A stretch of DNA of 14,915 nt from DATKKM01 sp036741795 (GTDB lineage Bacteria > Chloroflexota > Dehalococcoidia > SM23-28-2 > RBG-16-64-32). The translations under genes and the position numbers were made by a program. The DNA lies in assembly GCA_036741795.1 (NCBI GenBank), contig DAINRO010000059.1:1-14915 (forward strand). The letters are read 5' to 3'. Shown here piece by piece: positions 1 through 6,910 of this stretch. Within the stretch, counting starts at the first letter, position 1; each line of letters opens with the position of its first letter. The notes beneath the pieces were generated by a model. It made no database searches and had not been told where the DNA came from. It saw nothing but the letters and a program-made list of their open reading frames with translations.

Positions 1-247
1 TGTGCATGCTCAGCAGGTAGTTCTCGCCCAGGTCGTGCAGCGGCGAGCCAGAGGCAATAAAGATGGCGAAGACGCCCCCGCAGTAGAGCGCCACCTGCGA
101 GCGCCTCGGTGATGCTTCGCCAAGGTGCCGCCGCCACGGCACGACGGCGTACCAGTACGTCGCGAGCATGCCGACGGCGAGGATGATGGCGTCCGGGTGG
201 AGGTGCCAGGTCATCCATTCCGATCCCCCGGCGTGAAGGACAAACAC
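1..247 (-). CDS. ctaG: CtaG-family cytochrome c oxidase assembly factor (caa3 type), partial
   Basis: This is the N-terminal part of a membrane protein that runs off the left edge of the window. Translation gives about 82 residues, including WHLHPDAIILAVGMLA near the start and SPLHDLGENYLLSMH at the cut end. The PLHDL...YLxSxH motif at the end of a helix is characteristic of the Caa3_CtaG family, which helps mature caa3/aa3 oxidases, probably through copper delivery to the CuB/CuA sites. The chosen start is a GTG at 245-247, preceded by AGAGGG six bases upstream; an internal ATG about 12 codons later is the alternative. It lies 22 bases behind the subunit IV stop, so it is the last visible gene of the oxidase operon. 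The family call is fairly secure; the length and downstream helices cannot be seen. Confidence 0.8.
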   Translation of the reverse strand, partial: MFVLHAGGSEWMTWHLHPDAIILAVGMLATYWYAVVPWRRHLGEASPRRSQVALYCGGVFAIFIASGSPLHDLGENYLLSMH

Positions 248-269
248 TGCTAACCCTCTGGAGCGCTCC

Positions 270-620
270 CTAGACTACATCCGCCGCCGACGTCACGAGC
301 ACAATGGTGAACAGGGCAATCGCCCCGAGCAATCCCAACAGGAACAGGTAAGTGAACAGCTTGTTGTCGAACTTCAAATGCATGAACCACATAACCACGA
401 GGGTAAACTTGGCGATAGACATGATTGCCAGCGCAGTCAGCAGTACGTTCCGCGAAATGTCGATGTAGTAGAGCGCCACCTCGGCTGCCGTTATCGCCCC
501 GAGAACGAGCCCAATCGCGATGTATTCGCGCGCGCTCGGGTGCTTCTCGCTGTGCGCGGCCTCATGGGCCTCCTGGATAGCCGGCTCCCCGCGAGACTTC
601 CTGTAATCGGCAAGCGTCAT
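270..620 (-). CDS. coxD: Cytochrome c oxidase subunit IV (prokaryotic type)
   Basis: A 116-residue protein has a charged N-terminus of about 30 residues followed by three hydrophobic helices (roughly 33-53, 60-80 and 88-112). The middle segment contains KFTLVVMWFMHLKFD, the signature of the bacterial subunit IV/COX4_pro family, a small stabilising subunit of aa3/caa3 and related oxidases. It has no redox centre. The ATG at 618-620 is preceded by GAGAGG about seven bases upstream. It follows coxC by 13 bases and precedes ctaG, matching its usual place at the end of the structural genes. Confidence 0.9.
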   Translation of the reverse strand: MTLADYRKSRGEPAIQEAHEAAHSEKHPSAREYIAIGLVLGAITAAEVALYYIDISRNVLLTALAIMSIAKFTLVVMWFMHLKFDNKLFTYLFLLGLLGAIALFTIVLVTSAADVV

Positions 621-633
621 CCTGCGACCTCTC

Positions 634-1224
634 TCATGGCTGCACCAGGTAGATCAGGGTAAAGATCACGATCCAGACGATGTCGACGAAGTGCCAGTAC
701 AATCCCGCCAACTCCACGTTCAGGCTGTCCTTCTGTTGGATCCCGCCCCGCAGTGAATACACGAACAAAGAGAGCAAGATCAGCACGCCAATTGTGACGT
801 GAGCGCCGTGAAAGCCCGTCAGCACGAAGAACGTCGTCCCGAACAGGTTCGTCGAAAGCGAGAGGCCTTCGTGGTGGAACTCCGTGAACTCGTACACCTG
901 TCCCGCGATGAACAAAGCCCCCAGCATGGCCGTAGTGAACAGCCAGATCTGCATCCCGCGCACATTGCCCCGCTGGATCGCCGCCAGCGCCAGCACCATG
1001 CTCACACTGCTCATGAGTAGGACGAACGCACTCACCGATGTGAACGGGATGTCGAACAGGTCCTCGGGATAAGGCCCTACGAGGCTTCGATCCCGGTACA
1101 GCAGGTACGCCGCGATAAACGACCCGAAGAATAGGCAGTCCGAGGAAAGGAAGAACCACATCAGCAGCTTCCGGTTGTCGATCCCCGTCGACGTTTCGAG
1201 GTGCGCTGTGCTCGCGTGCGCCAT
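634..1224 (-). CDS. coxC: Cytochrome c oxidase subunit III
   Basis: A 196-residue integral membrane protein has five predicted helices, the short bacterial form lacking the first two helices of mitochondrial subunit III. Family motifs include FLSSDCLFFGSFIAAYLLY near the N-terminus, a central GQxYEF, the GFHGAHVTIG motif, and the C-terminal GLYWHFVDIVWIVIFTLIYL. Subunit III binds phospholipid and protects the D-channel proton uptake of subunit I. The ATG at 1222-1224 lies two bases after the coxA stop, with GGAGG about ten bases upstream, so it is probably translationally coupled to coxA. There is no sign of damage. Confidence 0.95.
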   Translation of the reverse strand: MAHASTAHLETSTGIDNRKLLMWFFLSSDCLFFGSFIAAYLLYRDRSLVGPYPEDLFDIPFTSVSAFVLLMSSVSMVLALAAIQRGNVRGMQIWLFTTAMLGALFIAGQVYEFTEFHHEGLSLSTNLFGTTFFVLTGFHGAHVTIGVLILLSLFVYSLRGGIQQKDSLNVELAGLYWHFVDIVWIVIFTLIYLVQP

Positions 1225-1226
1225 CC

Positions 1227-3179
1227 CTAGTCTTCCTCCGTCGCCGGCTCAAGTGCCCAGCCATAGATGCCCACCAGCAGGAGCGTCGCCCCTACCGGTA
1301 CGAGTGCGTAGTCGTAGATGAACCCGATTCCCATGATCGGGATGCCCAGCGCGGCGATCAGCGGCATGAACGAGGGCGAAGGCATGTGGATGTCGCCGTG
1401 GTGCTCATCGCCGTGCTCCTCACCTCCGTCGCCACCGTGCGCGACCTCAGTCGCCAGGGCGGCGCCAGCCATCGCCGGTATGACGTTGCCATCCGCGTCC
1501 TCGCGGTACTTCTGGTGCCACCAGTCGTCCAGCGAGTGGACCTGCGGGATCGTGGCGAAGTTGTAGTGAGGTGGCGGCGAGGTGATGCTCCACTCCAGCG
1601 TCCGTGCGTCCCACGGGTCAGGGCCGGCCACCGCCCCGCGCTTCATCATGATGCTGTAGACGAAGTTCACGATGAACACGATCACCGAGAGGGCGATACA
1701 GAAGGCGCCGAGGCTGGAGAGCAGGTTCCACACGTCCCACCCCATACCTTCGTCATACGTATACACCCTCCGGGGCATTCCCAGCAGACCAGACACGTGC
1801 ATCGGGAAGAACGTCAGGTTGAACCCGATCAACATCACCCAGAAGTGGATGTGGGCCAGCGGCTCGTTGAACAACCGGCCGGTGAACTTTGGCCCCCAGT
1901 AGATGATCCCGCCGAACAGTGCGAGGATCGCGCCGCCGAACAGCACGTAGTGGAAGTGAGCGACGATGTAATAGCTGTCCTGCTGCTGGTAGTCGGACGG
2001 CACCATCGAGTGCGTGATACCGGACAGCCCGCCGATCGTGAACATAGCGACAGCGCCCACCGCGAACATCATCGGCGACTTGAAGCGGATCGATCCGCCC
2101 GCCATCGTCGCCATCCAGTTGAATATCTTCACGCCCGTCGGCACCCCGATCAGGATCGTCGAGATTCCGAATGCCGAGTTCGCGATCGTCCCAAGGCCGG
2201 TCGTGTACATGTGATGCACCCACACGCCCCAGCTCATAAACCCGATTGCGATCCCGCTGAACACCACGAAGGCGTAACCGAAGAGTGGTTTGCGGGAGAA
2301 CGTGGGCAGGATCTCGGAGATGATGCCGAACGCGGGCAGGATGAGGATGTAGACTTCCGGGTGGCCGAACAGCCAGAACATGTGCTGCCAGAGGATGGGG
2401 TTGCCGCCCGCGTCCACGTTGAAGAAGTTCGCTTCGAAAAGCCGGTCGAACGTCAGCTCGAACAGTGCCACCGCGATCACCGGCATCGCGAAAATGATCA
2501 GGAACGATGTCACCAGAGTCATCCAGATGAACACAGGCAGTCGGAACAGCGACATCCCGGGCGCGCGCATATTGAGGATCGTTACAGCGAAATTGAGGCC
2601 GCCGGCCAGCGATGAAAGGCCAAGGATCTGCAGGCCGATGGCATAGAAGTCCATGCCGTTCCCGGGCGTGTACTCGGGCAGACTCAGCGGTGCGTAACCG
2701 AACCACCCGCCATCTGGTGCGCCCAGCTCCCCATCGAAGATGTCGCCGGTAAAGAAGCTGATGTTGATCAGGATGGCGCCCCCCAGGAACGTCCAGTAAC
2801 TGAACGCGTTCAGCCGCGGGAAGGCAACGTCGCGGGCGCCGATCATCAGCGGCACCATCAGGTTGAAGAACGCCGCGCTCAGCGGCATCACGACCATGAA
2901 TACCATCGTTACGCCGTGCATTGTGAACAGCCGGTTGAACTGGTCGTTGGTCAGAACATCGCTGTTAGGGAACATCAACTGGGTGCGCATCAGCAGCGCC
3001 TCTAGCCCGCCCACGAGGAAAAGGAGGAACGCGCTCACGCCATAGAGGACGCCGATCTTCTTGTGATCGACTGTTGCCAGCCAGCCCAGGAGACTGCCAG
3101 GATTCTCGTCGGCCGCGTGCCGAACGCCTGCCAGCGCCTCACCGAGGGCGCTGCGCCGGGGTACCGTTGCCGTGGCCAT
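1227..3179 (-). CDS. coxA: Cytochrome c oxidase subunit I (A1-type heme-copper oxidase) with C-terminal membrane extension
   Basis: This is the 650-residue catalytic subunit that reduces oxygen to water and pumps protons. All key residues are visible: the low-spin heme ligand H88 (in LFTMHGVTMVF), D-channel D117, CuB ligand H273 with E275 and cross-linkable Y277 in GHPEVY, CuB ligands H322/H323, K-channel K351, and heme ligands H408/H410 (AHFHYVLFGG). The HPEVY glutamate places it in the A1 family. After the normal end near residue 560 comes a linker rich in His and Glu (about 581-598) and then IHMPSPSF plus two further hydrophobic segments (about 604-641), making it some 100 residues longer than a minimal CoxA. 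The ATG has a strong GGAGGGGGG site ending six bases upstream, inside the end of coxB; the two genes are separated by two bases. Confidence 0.97.
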   Translation of the reverse strand: MATATVPRRSALGEALAGVRHAADENPGSLLGWLATVDHKKIGVLYGVSAFLLFLVGGLEALLMRTQLMFPNSDVLTNDQFNRLFTMHGVTMVFMVVMPLSAAFFNLMVPLMIGARDVAFPRLNAFSYWTFLGGAILINISFFTGDIFDGELGAPDGGWFGYAPLSLPEYTPGNGMDFYAIGLQILGLSSLAGGLNFAVTILNMRAPGMSLFRLPVFIWMTLVTSFLIIFAMPVIAVALFELTFDRLFEANFFNVDAGGNPILWQHMFWLFGHPEVYILILPAFGIISEILPTFSRKPLFGYAFVVFSGIAIGFMSWGVWVHHMYTTGLGTIANSAFGISTILIGVPTGVKIFNWMATMAGGSIRFKSPMMFAVGAVAMFTIGGLSGITHSMVPSDYQQQDSYYIVAHFHYVLFGGAILALFGGIIYWGPKFTGRLFNEPLAHIHFWVMLIGFNLTFFPMHVSGLLGMPRRVYTYDEGMGWDVWNLLSSLGAFCIALSVIVFIVNFVYSIMMKRGAVAGPDPWDARTLEWSITSPPPHYNFATIPQVHSLDDWWHQKYREDADGNVIPAMAGAALATEVAHGGDGGEEHGDEHHGDIHMPSPSFMPLIAALGIPIMGIGFIYDYALVPVGATLLLVGIYGWALEPATEED

Positions 3180-3181
3180 GC

Positions 3182-4094
3182 TTAACCCCCCTCCCCTTCG
3201 GTCGACTCGGGTGTTTCCTCCGCTTCGGGCGAGGCGGTCTCANNNNNNNNNNNNNNNNNNNNNNNNNNNNNNNNNNNNNNNNNNNNNNNNNNNNNNNNNN
3301 NNNNNNNNNNNNNNNNNNNNNNNNNNNNNNNNNNNNNNNNNNGCGTGCTCAAGGCCGCAGTACTCAGCGCACTGGCCCGCGAACGTCCCCGGCTCATCAG
3401 CCACCAGCCACAGCTCATTCAGCTGCCCGCCCTCACAGTCGGGAACGTCCATCGGGTCGGCGTCCTCGTTTGCGACCAGGCAGGGGAAAACGTCACGTTT
3501 ACCGCCCAGCTTGGGCACCCAGAAGCTGTGGATGACGTCGACGGAGCGCAGCCGGAAGTTCACCTGCCGGTCCACCGGGATGTGTGCGACGTTGTCGAAC
3601 GTCATCAAGGGATTTCCCTCGTCGTCCAGTTCTTCGGGGTATTCGAAAATCCAGCTGTAGCGCTGGCCTATCACGTCGATCGTGTAGGCATCATCGTCAG
3701 CATCCGCGTCGATGTCGCCGATCAGGGCGACCATCGGGACGCCGATGATGAGGAGCAGAACGGCCGGCGCGATCGTCCACGCCACCTCCAGCCGGGTGTT
3801 CCCGTGGATCTGGCGGGGCGGTGGCGAATTCGGGTCCCGCTCGCGATAGCGCAGCGCGATCAAAAGGATCCCGCCGAGGACGCCGAACATGACCACTAAT
3901 GCGGGCCACATGGCCACGTAGAAAATCTCTGCTTGCTTGTCGGCAACCTCGCCACGGGTGTCGAACGTGTTCTGGGGAGTGTCCGTCTCGATCACGTCGC
4001 ACCCGCTCATCGTGAGCGCCAGCATCGCGATCAGCATCAGCGATGCAGTTGCGCGGCCACGGTTGGAGGCCAGCCGCCGGACTACCCGATTCAA
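3182..4094 (-). CDS. coxB: Cytochrome c oxidase subunit II (CuA subunit), interrupted by an assembly gap
   Basis: This subunit takes electrons from cytochrome c through a CuA centre. The start is taken as TTG at 4092-4094 because AGGGGA lies six bases upstream; this gives a lipoprotein signal ending in LTMSGC with Cys32 as the lipidation site. Two membrane helices follow (about 55-81 and 103-126), then the aromatic motif QRYSWIFEYP and the cupredoxin domain. CuA ligands seen are H189, C242, E244, C246 and H250. The sequence then enters 100 N, which hides the expected Met ligand and the end of the domain. After the gap an acidic tail in another frame (ETASPEAEETPESTEGEGG) reaches a stop at 3182, two bases before coxA. 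The frame change shows that the N run is a placeholder, not a true length. A two-cysteine loop (C205, C220) between GGKRDVFP and NELWLVADEPG looks like an insertion. No cytochrome c domain is visible. Confidence 0.93.
3243..3342. other. Assembly gap of exactly 100 N
   Basis: One hundred consecutive N lie inside coxB. The round number is the usual placeholder for a scaffold gap of unknown length. The coxB reading frame before the gap (ending ...CGLEH) and after it (ending ...EGEGG, stop at 3182) differ, so the real missing length is not 100 modulo 3. Confidence 0.98.
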
Positions 4095-4158
4095 CTTGGT
4101 TCCCCTGCGAGCGAGCACGCGACAATGATGAAATACCGCTCGTGTCCGGTCAACGCGG

Positions 4159-5070
4159 TCACGCCGCCACCACCAGGGTGTCCACCATGATCGCGGCAAA
4201 AAGGGCCGCCAGGTAGATGATCGAAAACCGGAACAGGGCCATCGACTCGCGCGGTGTCGGCCTTCGCCAGAGCGCCACGGCGTAGTAGATGAATCCTGCC
4301 CCCAGCAACACTGCGCTGCCCATGTAGATCAGGCCCGTACCCCCGACAACCCCGAGCGCGATCGTCGCCGCGACCATCCCCAGGGTGTGCCATAGTATCT
4401 GGCGGCGCGTCTCCTCGGGACCTGCTACCACGGGTAGCATAGGGACACCGGCGCGCGCGTAGTCGTTCGCGTAATTAATCGAAAGCGCCCAGAAATGAGG
4501 CGGAGTCCATAGCGTGACGATCGCGAACATCAGGGCCGACTCGACACTGATCGCTCCTGTCACGGCTGCCCAGCCGATCAAGGGAGGCATCGCTCCAGCG
4601 GCACCCCCGATCACGATGTTCCAGGGCGTGGAGCGTTTCAGGATCAACGTGTAAACGAACACGTAGAACGCAAAGGCAAATAGCGTGAGCACTGCCGCCA
4701 GCGGATTCACGAAGATCTGAATCAGGCCAACGCCCGCGGCAGCCAGCACAAGCCCGAAGACCGCGGCCCAGAGCGGCTCGATCTGGCCCGATGGCACAGG
4801 CCTCCCCTGCGTCCGCAACATCATCTCGTCGATGTCACGGTCGAAGTACATGTTCATCGCGTTCGCACCACCTGCGGCCAACGAACCCCCGATCACCGTC
4901 GCCAGGATCAGCCACAACGAAGGCATGCCGCCTTCGGCCATCACCATCGCCGGGACCGTCGTTACGACGAGCAGGCCGATGATCCGCGGCTTCGTCAGCC
5001 GCAGGTACGACGCGAGCGTGTTCGCCACGCTGCGTTCGGCGGTTGGGCGGGTCGTTACAGTCGTTGCCAA
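4159..5070 (-). CDS. ctaB: Protoheme IX farnesyltransferase (heme O synthase)
   Basis: A 303-residue polytopic UbiA-family prenyltransferase transfers a farnesyl group to heme B to give heme O, the precursor of heme A for the oxidase encoded alongside. The first Asp-rich motif is NMYFDRDIDEMMLRTQGRP (N73, D77, D81). The second is YANDYARAGVPMLP, and the region between contains the family's LWTPPHFWAL. Length and helix count are normal. The start is a TTG at 5068-5070; no ATG occurs near the N-terminus and this codon gives the expected MATTVTTRPT... beginning. The ribosome site is weak (AAGG about 11 bases upstream, within the end of ctaA). It starts seven bases after the ctaA stop, so coupling is likely. 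Confidence 0.95.
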   Translation of the reverse strand: MATTVTTRPTAERSVANTLASYLRLTKPRIIGLLVVTTVPAMVMAEGGMPSLWLILATVIGGSLAAGGANAMNMYFDRDIDEMMLRTQGRPVPSGQIEPLWAAVFGLVLAAAGVGLIQIFVNPLAAVLTLFAFAFYVFVYTLILKRSTPWNIVIGGAAGAMPPLIGWAAVTGAISVESALMFAIVTLWTPPHFWALSINYANDYARAGVPMLPVVAGPEETRRQILWHTLGMVAATIALGVVGGTGLIYMGSAVLLGAGFIYYAVALWRRPTPRESMALFRFSIIYLAALFAAIMVDTLVVAA

Positions 5071-5077
5071 GTCAGGA

Positions 5078-6028
5078 TTAGCCTTGAGTGTTCCGCAGTA
5101 GAAGCAGGCCGTTTTGCCATGCCCACATCATCGTGAACACTAGCACGGCCCACACGGCAGACGCTAGCGCGAGATGCAGTATCCGGACCGAAGTATGCAA
5201 TTCCAGCCAAACGTTGGCGGCGCCCAGCATCGCCTGCGCGACATAAAGGACCAGCGCCGCCGTCAATCCCCAGGCAATCACAGGCGATGATCCCGCCCGG
5301 AGCGCCAGTCCCCACAGCGTCAGCAGGATCACGCCCGTGACTCCTGCGACGAAGCGGTGGCCGTAGTGCAATTGACCTGCTTCGCTGTCGGACGGAGTCA
5401 CCTGCCCATCGAAGAGAGGCCAGTCCGGATAAGCCAACCCCGCCTCACGCTGCGATACGAACGCCCCGGTTATGATCAAAGCAAAGATCGCCGCCATCGT
5501 AACGAGCGCGAAGAACTCAGGGCCCACCGTCACCTTGCCGCTCCTGCTTAACCTGACCAGGATGAAGATCAGTGTGCTAAACAGTGTCAGCGCGATCGTC
5601 AGGTGGATCGCGACGACACCGGCCGCAGTCTCCGTTCCTACGGTGATGCCGCCCACGATCACTTGAACCCCGAGAAGTAGCACGGACAGGACCGCTGCGC
5701 CGCGCAGCGTCCGGTCATCCCCGGCCCGCCGCCACACCATGTAGGCCAGCCCCAGGATTACGAACCCGATCGTGGACGCCGCCAGCCGGTGCGTGAACTC
5801 GATCCAGACCTTTACCTCGGCCGGGGGGATTACCTCGCCGTGGCACAACGGCCAGTCCGGGCACGCGGTGCCAGAGTCGGTTGAGCGCACGACACCGCCC
5901 AGCACTATGAGCCCGTACGTGGCAATCACCGTGAATAGTGCGTAGCCGGACAGCCCGGACGTGATGCCGCCCAGATTCAAAACTCCGGCTGATCTCTCGC
6001 CGGAGTCACTTACGATGGTCGTCGCCAT
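5078..6028 (-). CDS. ctaA: Heme A synthase (CtaA/COX15 family)
   Basis: An eight-helix membrane protein of 316 residues converts heme O to heme A. The first half carries GGVVRSTDSGTACPDWPLC with the conserved cysteine pair (C56, C62) and then EFTHRL with catalytic Glu77 and heme ligand His80. The second half repeats the fold with YPDWPLFDG, HYGHRFVAG and HTSVRILHL but lacks the cysteine pair, as usual for the family. The start is placed at ATG 6026-6028, which has AGAGGA five bases upstream. An in-frame ATG nine codons earlier (6055) lies inside the promoter -10 element and would not be transcribed. It is the first gene of the oxidase operon. Confidence 0.95.
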   Translation of the reverse strand: MATTIVSDSGERSAGVLNLGGITSGLSGYALFTVIATYGLIVLGGVVRSTDSGTACPDWPLCHGEVIPPAEVKVWIEFTHRLAASTIGFVILGLAYMVWRRAGDDRTLRGAAVLSVLLLGVQVIVGGITVGTETAAGVVAIHLTIALTLFSTLIFILVRLSRSGKVTVGPEFFALVTMAAIFALIITGAFVSQREAGLAYPDWPLFDGQVTPSDSEAGQLHYGHRFVAGVTGVILLTLWGLALRAGSSPVIAWGLTAALVLYVAQAMLGAANVWLELHTSVRILHLALASAVWAVLVFTMMWAWQNGLLLLRNTQG

Positions 6029-6054
6029 GGCTATCCTCTGCACCCTTTGTGTCA

Positions 6055-6083
6055 AATATCACAATCAGCCTTCCCACTGTCAA
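6055..6083 (-). promoter_or_regulatory. Promoter of the oxidase operon
   Basis: On the minus strand a perfect -35 box TTGACA (6083-6078) is followed after 17 bases by GATATT (6060-6055), a four-of-six match to the -10 consensus. Transcription would begin near 6048, leaving a leader of about 20 bases that contains the ctaA ribosome site AGAGGA. It diverges from a plus-strand promoter whose -35 box lies 12 bases away. Confidence 0.65.
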
Positions 6084-6095
6084 GGAACGCCCAAC

Positions 6096-6125
6096 TTGCC
6101 CTTCCTCAGCGTCCTCTCGCATACT
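6096..6125 (+). promoter_or_regulatory. Possible promoter of the divergent orphan gene
   Basis: TTGCCC (6096-6101) and CATACT (6120-6125) are separated by 18 bases; each matches four of six consensus positions. Transcription would start close to the ATG at 6134, so the message is either leaderless from that codon or uses the ATG at 6167 that has a GGAG site. Confidence 0.4.
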
Positions 6126-6133
6126 TCCTGACA

Positions 6134-6748
6134 ATGAGCGACAACATCGATCCAACGGAGCATGGAATGACCGAAGAACAACCGGGCACCGACGGTGCCA
6201 ATCCGGTGCAGGCCGCCGTAGCCAGCCTCGTCGGAACCCTGCCCTCCGGCGTACTCCTCGCCGACGTCGTCGGCCCACCTCCGGCGCCCGGAGAAGCCGC
6301 CGCTTACGTTCCGCCAACTCACTCCCTCCGCACCGAATCGCGCCAGCTCCTCCACGACCGCGCCCTGAAGGATATCGCCCGTCTCCGCTTCGGCTTTCCT
6401 ACCGAGAAGTACCGCGACTACAAGACGCACGTCAATCATCCCGCTCGCACTATGGGCGTTGCCTTGCCGGATGGCCGAGTCGCCTACCCCGACATCGTTG
6501 TCGTTCAGCACCCGGAAAACAACTGCAAGACGATCGCGGAAGTGGAAACCAACGAGACGGTCAGGGAGGCCGTGGCCCGATGGGAATGGGCCCCTTACGC
6601 TGAACTCGCGCCGCTTTACCTGTATGTTCCCGTGGGCAAAGGCGAAGAGGCCCTGGCGCTCTGCCGCCAGCTTGAGATCCCCGTCGCGGGTGTACGCACC
6701 TGGCGTTACATCGCCGGCTACGAAGACCCCGAAATCAACAACGTCTAA
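6134..6748 (+). CDS. Uncharacterised protein with possible PD-(D/E)XK nuclease-like core
   Basis: A soluble protein of 204 residues (ATG 6134) or 193 residues (ATG 6167, with GGAG six bases upstream). The first 55 residues are Pro/Gly/Ala-rich and probably disordered. The conserved-looking core (about 60-193, numbering from 6167) includes RFGFPTEKYRDYKTHVNHP, then YPDIVVV (D109), AEVETNE (E125, E127) and LYLYVPVG. It ends with a beta strand followed by ALALCRQLEIPVAGVRTWRY. A PD strand, an ExE strand about 16 residues later and a following helix-strand unit recall the PD-(D/E)XK nuclease fold, with Glu in place of Lys. This is inference from pattern only; no enzymatic role is shown. It stands alone, divergent from the oxidase operon. 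The minus-strand frame across the same region lacks recognisable protein motifs and is treated as a shadow. Confidence 0.75.
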   Translation: MSDNIDPTEHGMTEEQPGTDGANPVQAAVASLVGTLPSGVLLADVVGPPPAPGEAAAYVPPTHSLRTESRQLLHDRALKDIARLRFGFPTEKYRDYKTHVNHPARTMGVALPDGRVAYPDIVVVQHPENNCKTIAEVETNETVREAVARWEWAPYAELAPLYLYVPVGKGEEALALCRQLEIPVAGVRTWRYIAGYEDPEINNV

Positions 6749-6764
6749 TCGGGGCCTATAAAGA

Positions 6765-6839
6765 AAAGAACCGGCCGCGGGCGGGGCGTTGCCAGCCACA
6801 TCGCCCATTCAAAGGGGGTGTCCCAACCCGCGAGCCGGT
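6765..6839 (-). terminator. Stem-loop and U-rich tract, probable terminator of the GreA-fusion gene
   Basis: Arms at 6770-6781 (ACCGGC then CGCGGG) and 6827-6839 (CCCGCG, a bulged A, GCCGGT) form a 12-bp GC-rich stem with one bulge and a loop of about 45 bases. Read on the minus strand, the stem is followed at once by TTCTTTTCTTT, as expected for intrinsic termination downstream of the gene ending at 6911. The long loop is atypical, so a structured 3' UTR or small RNA is an alternative. There is no U-run on the plus-strand side. Confidence 0.45.
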
Positions 6840-6910
6840 CTGCGCAACGATGCGCGATCGCTGCATCAAGATTTACGAGACGTAACTACCTGCGGATTGC
6901 CGGGCGCCGC

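Noticed and set aside
1386..2615. Long plus-strand open frame of 409 codons across coxA
   Set aside because: It lies antisense to a clearly conserved coxA and its product is rich in His/Arg/Asp/Val with no fold or motif; it is a GC-bias shadow.
6080..6808. Minus-strand open frame of 242 codons opposite the orphan gene
   Set aside because: The plus-strand product has coherent strand/helix patterns and plausible start signals, whereas this frame has no motif and would run into the oxidase promoter.
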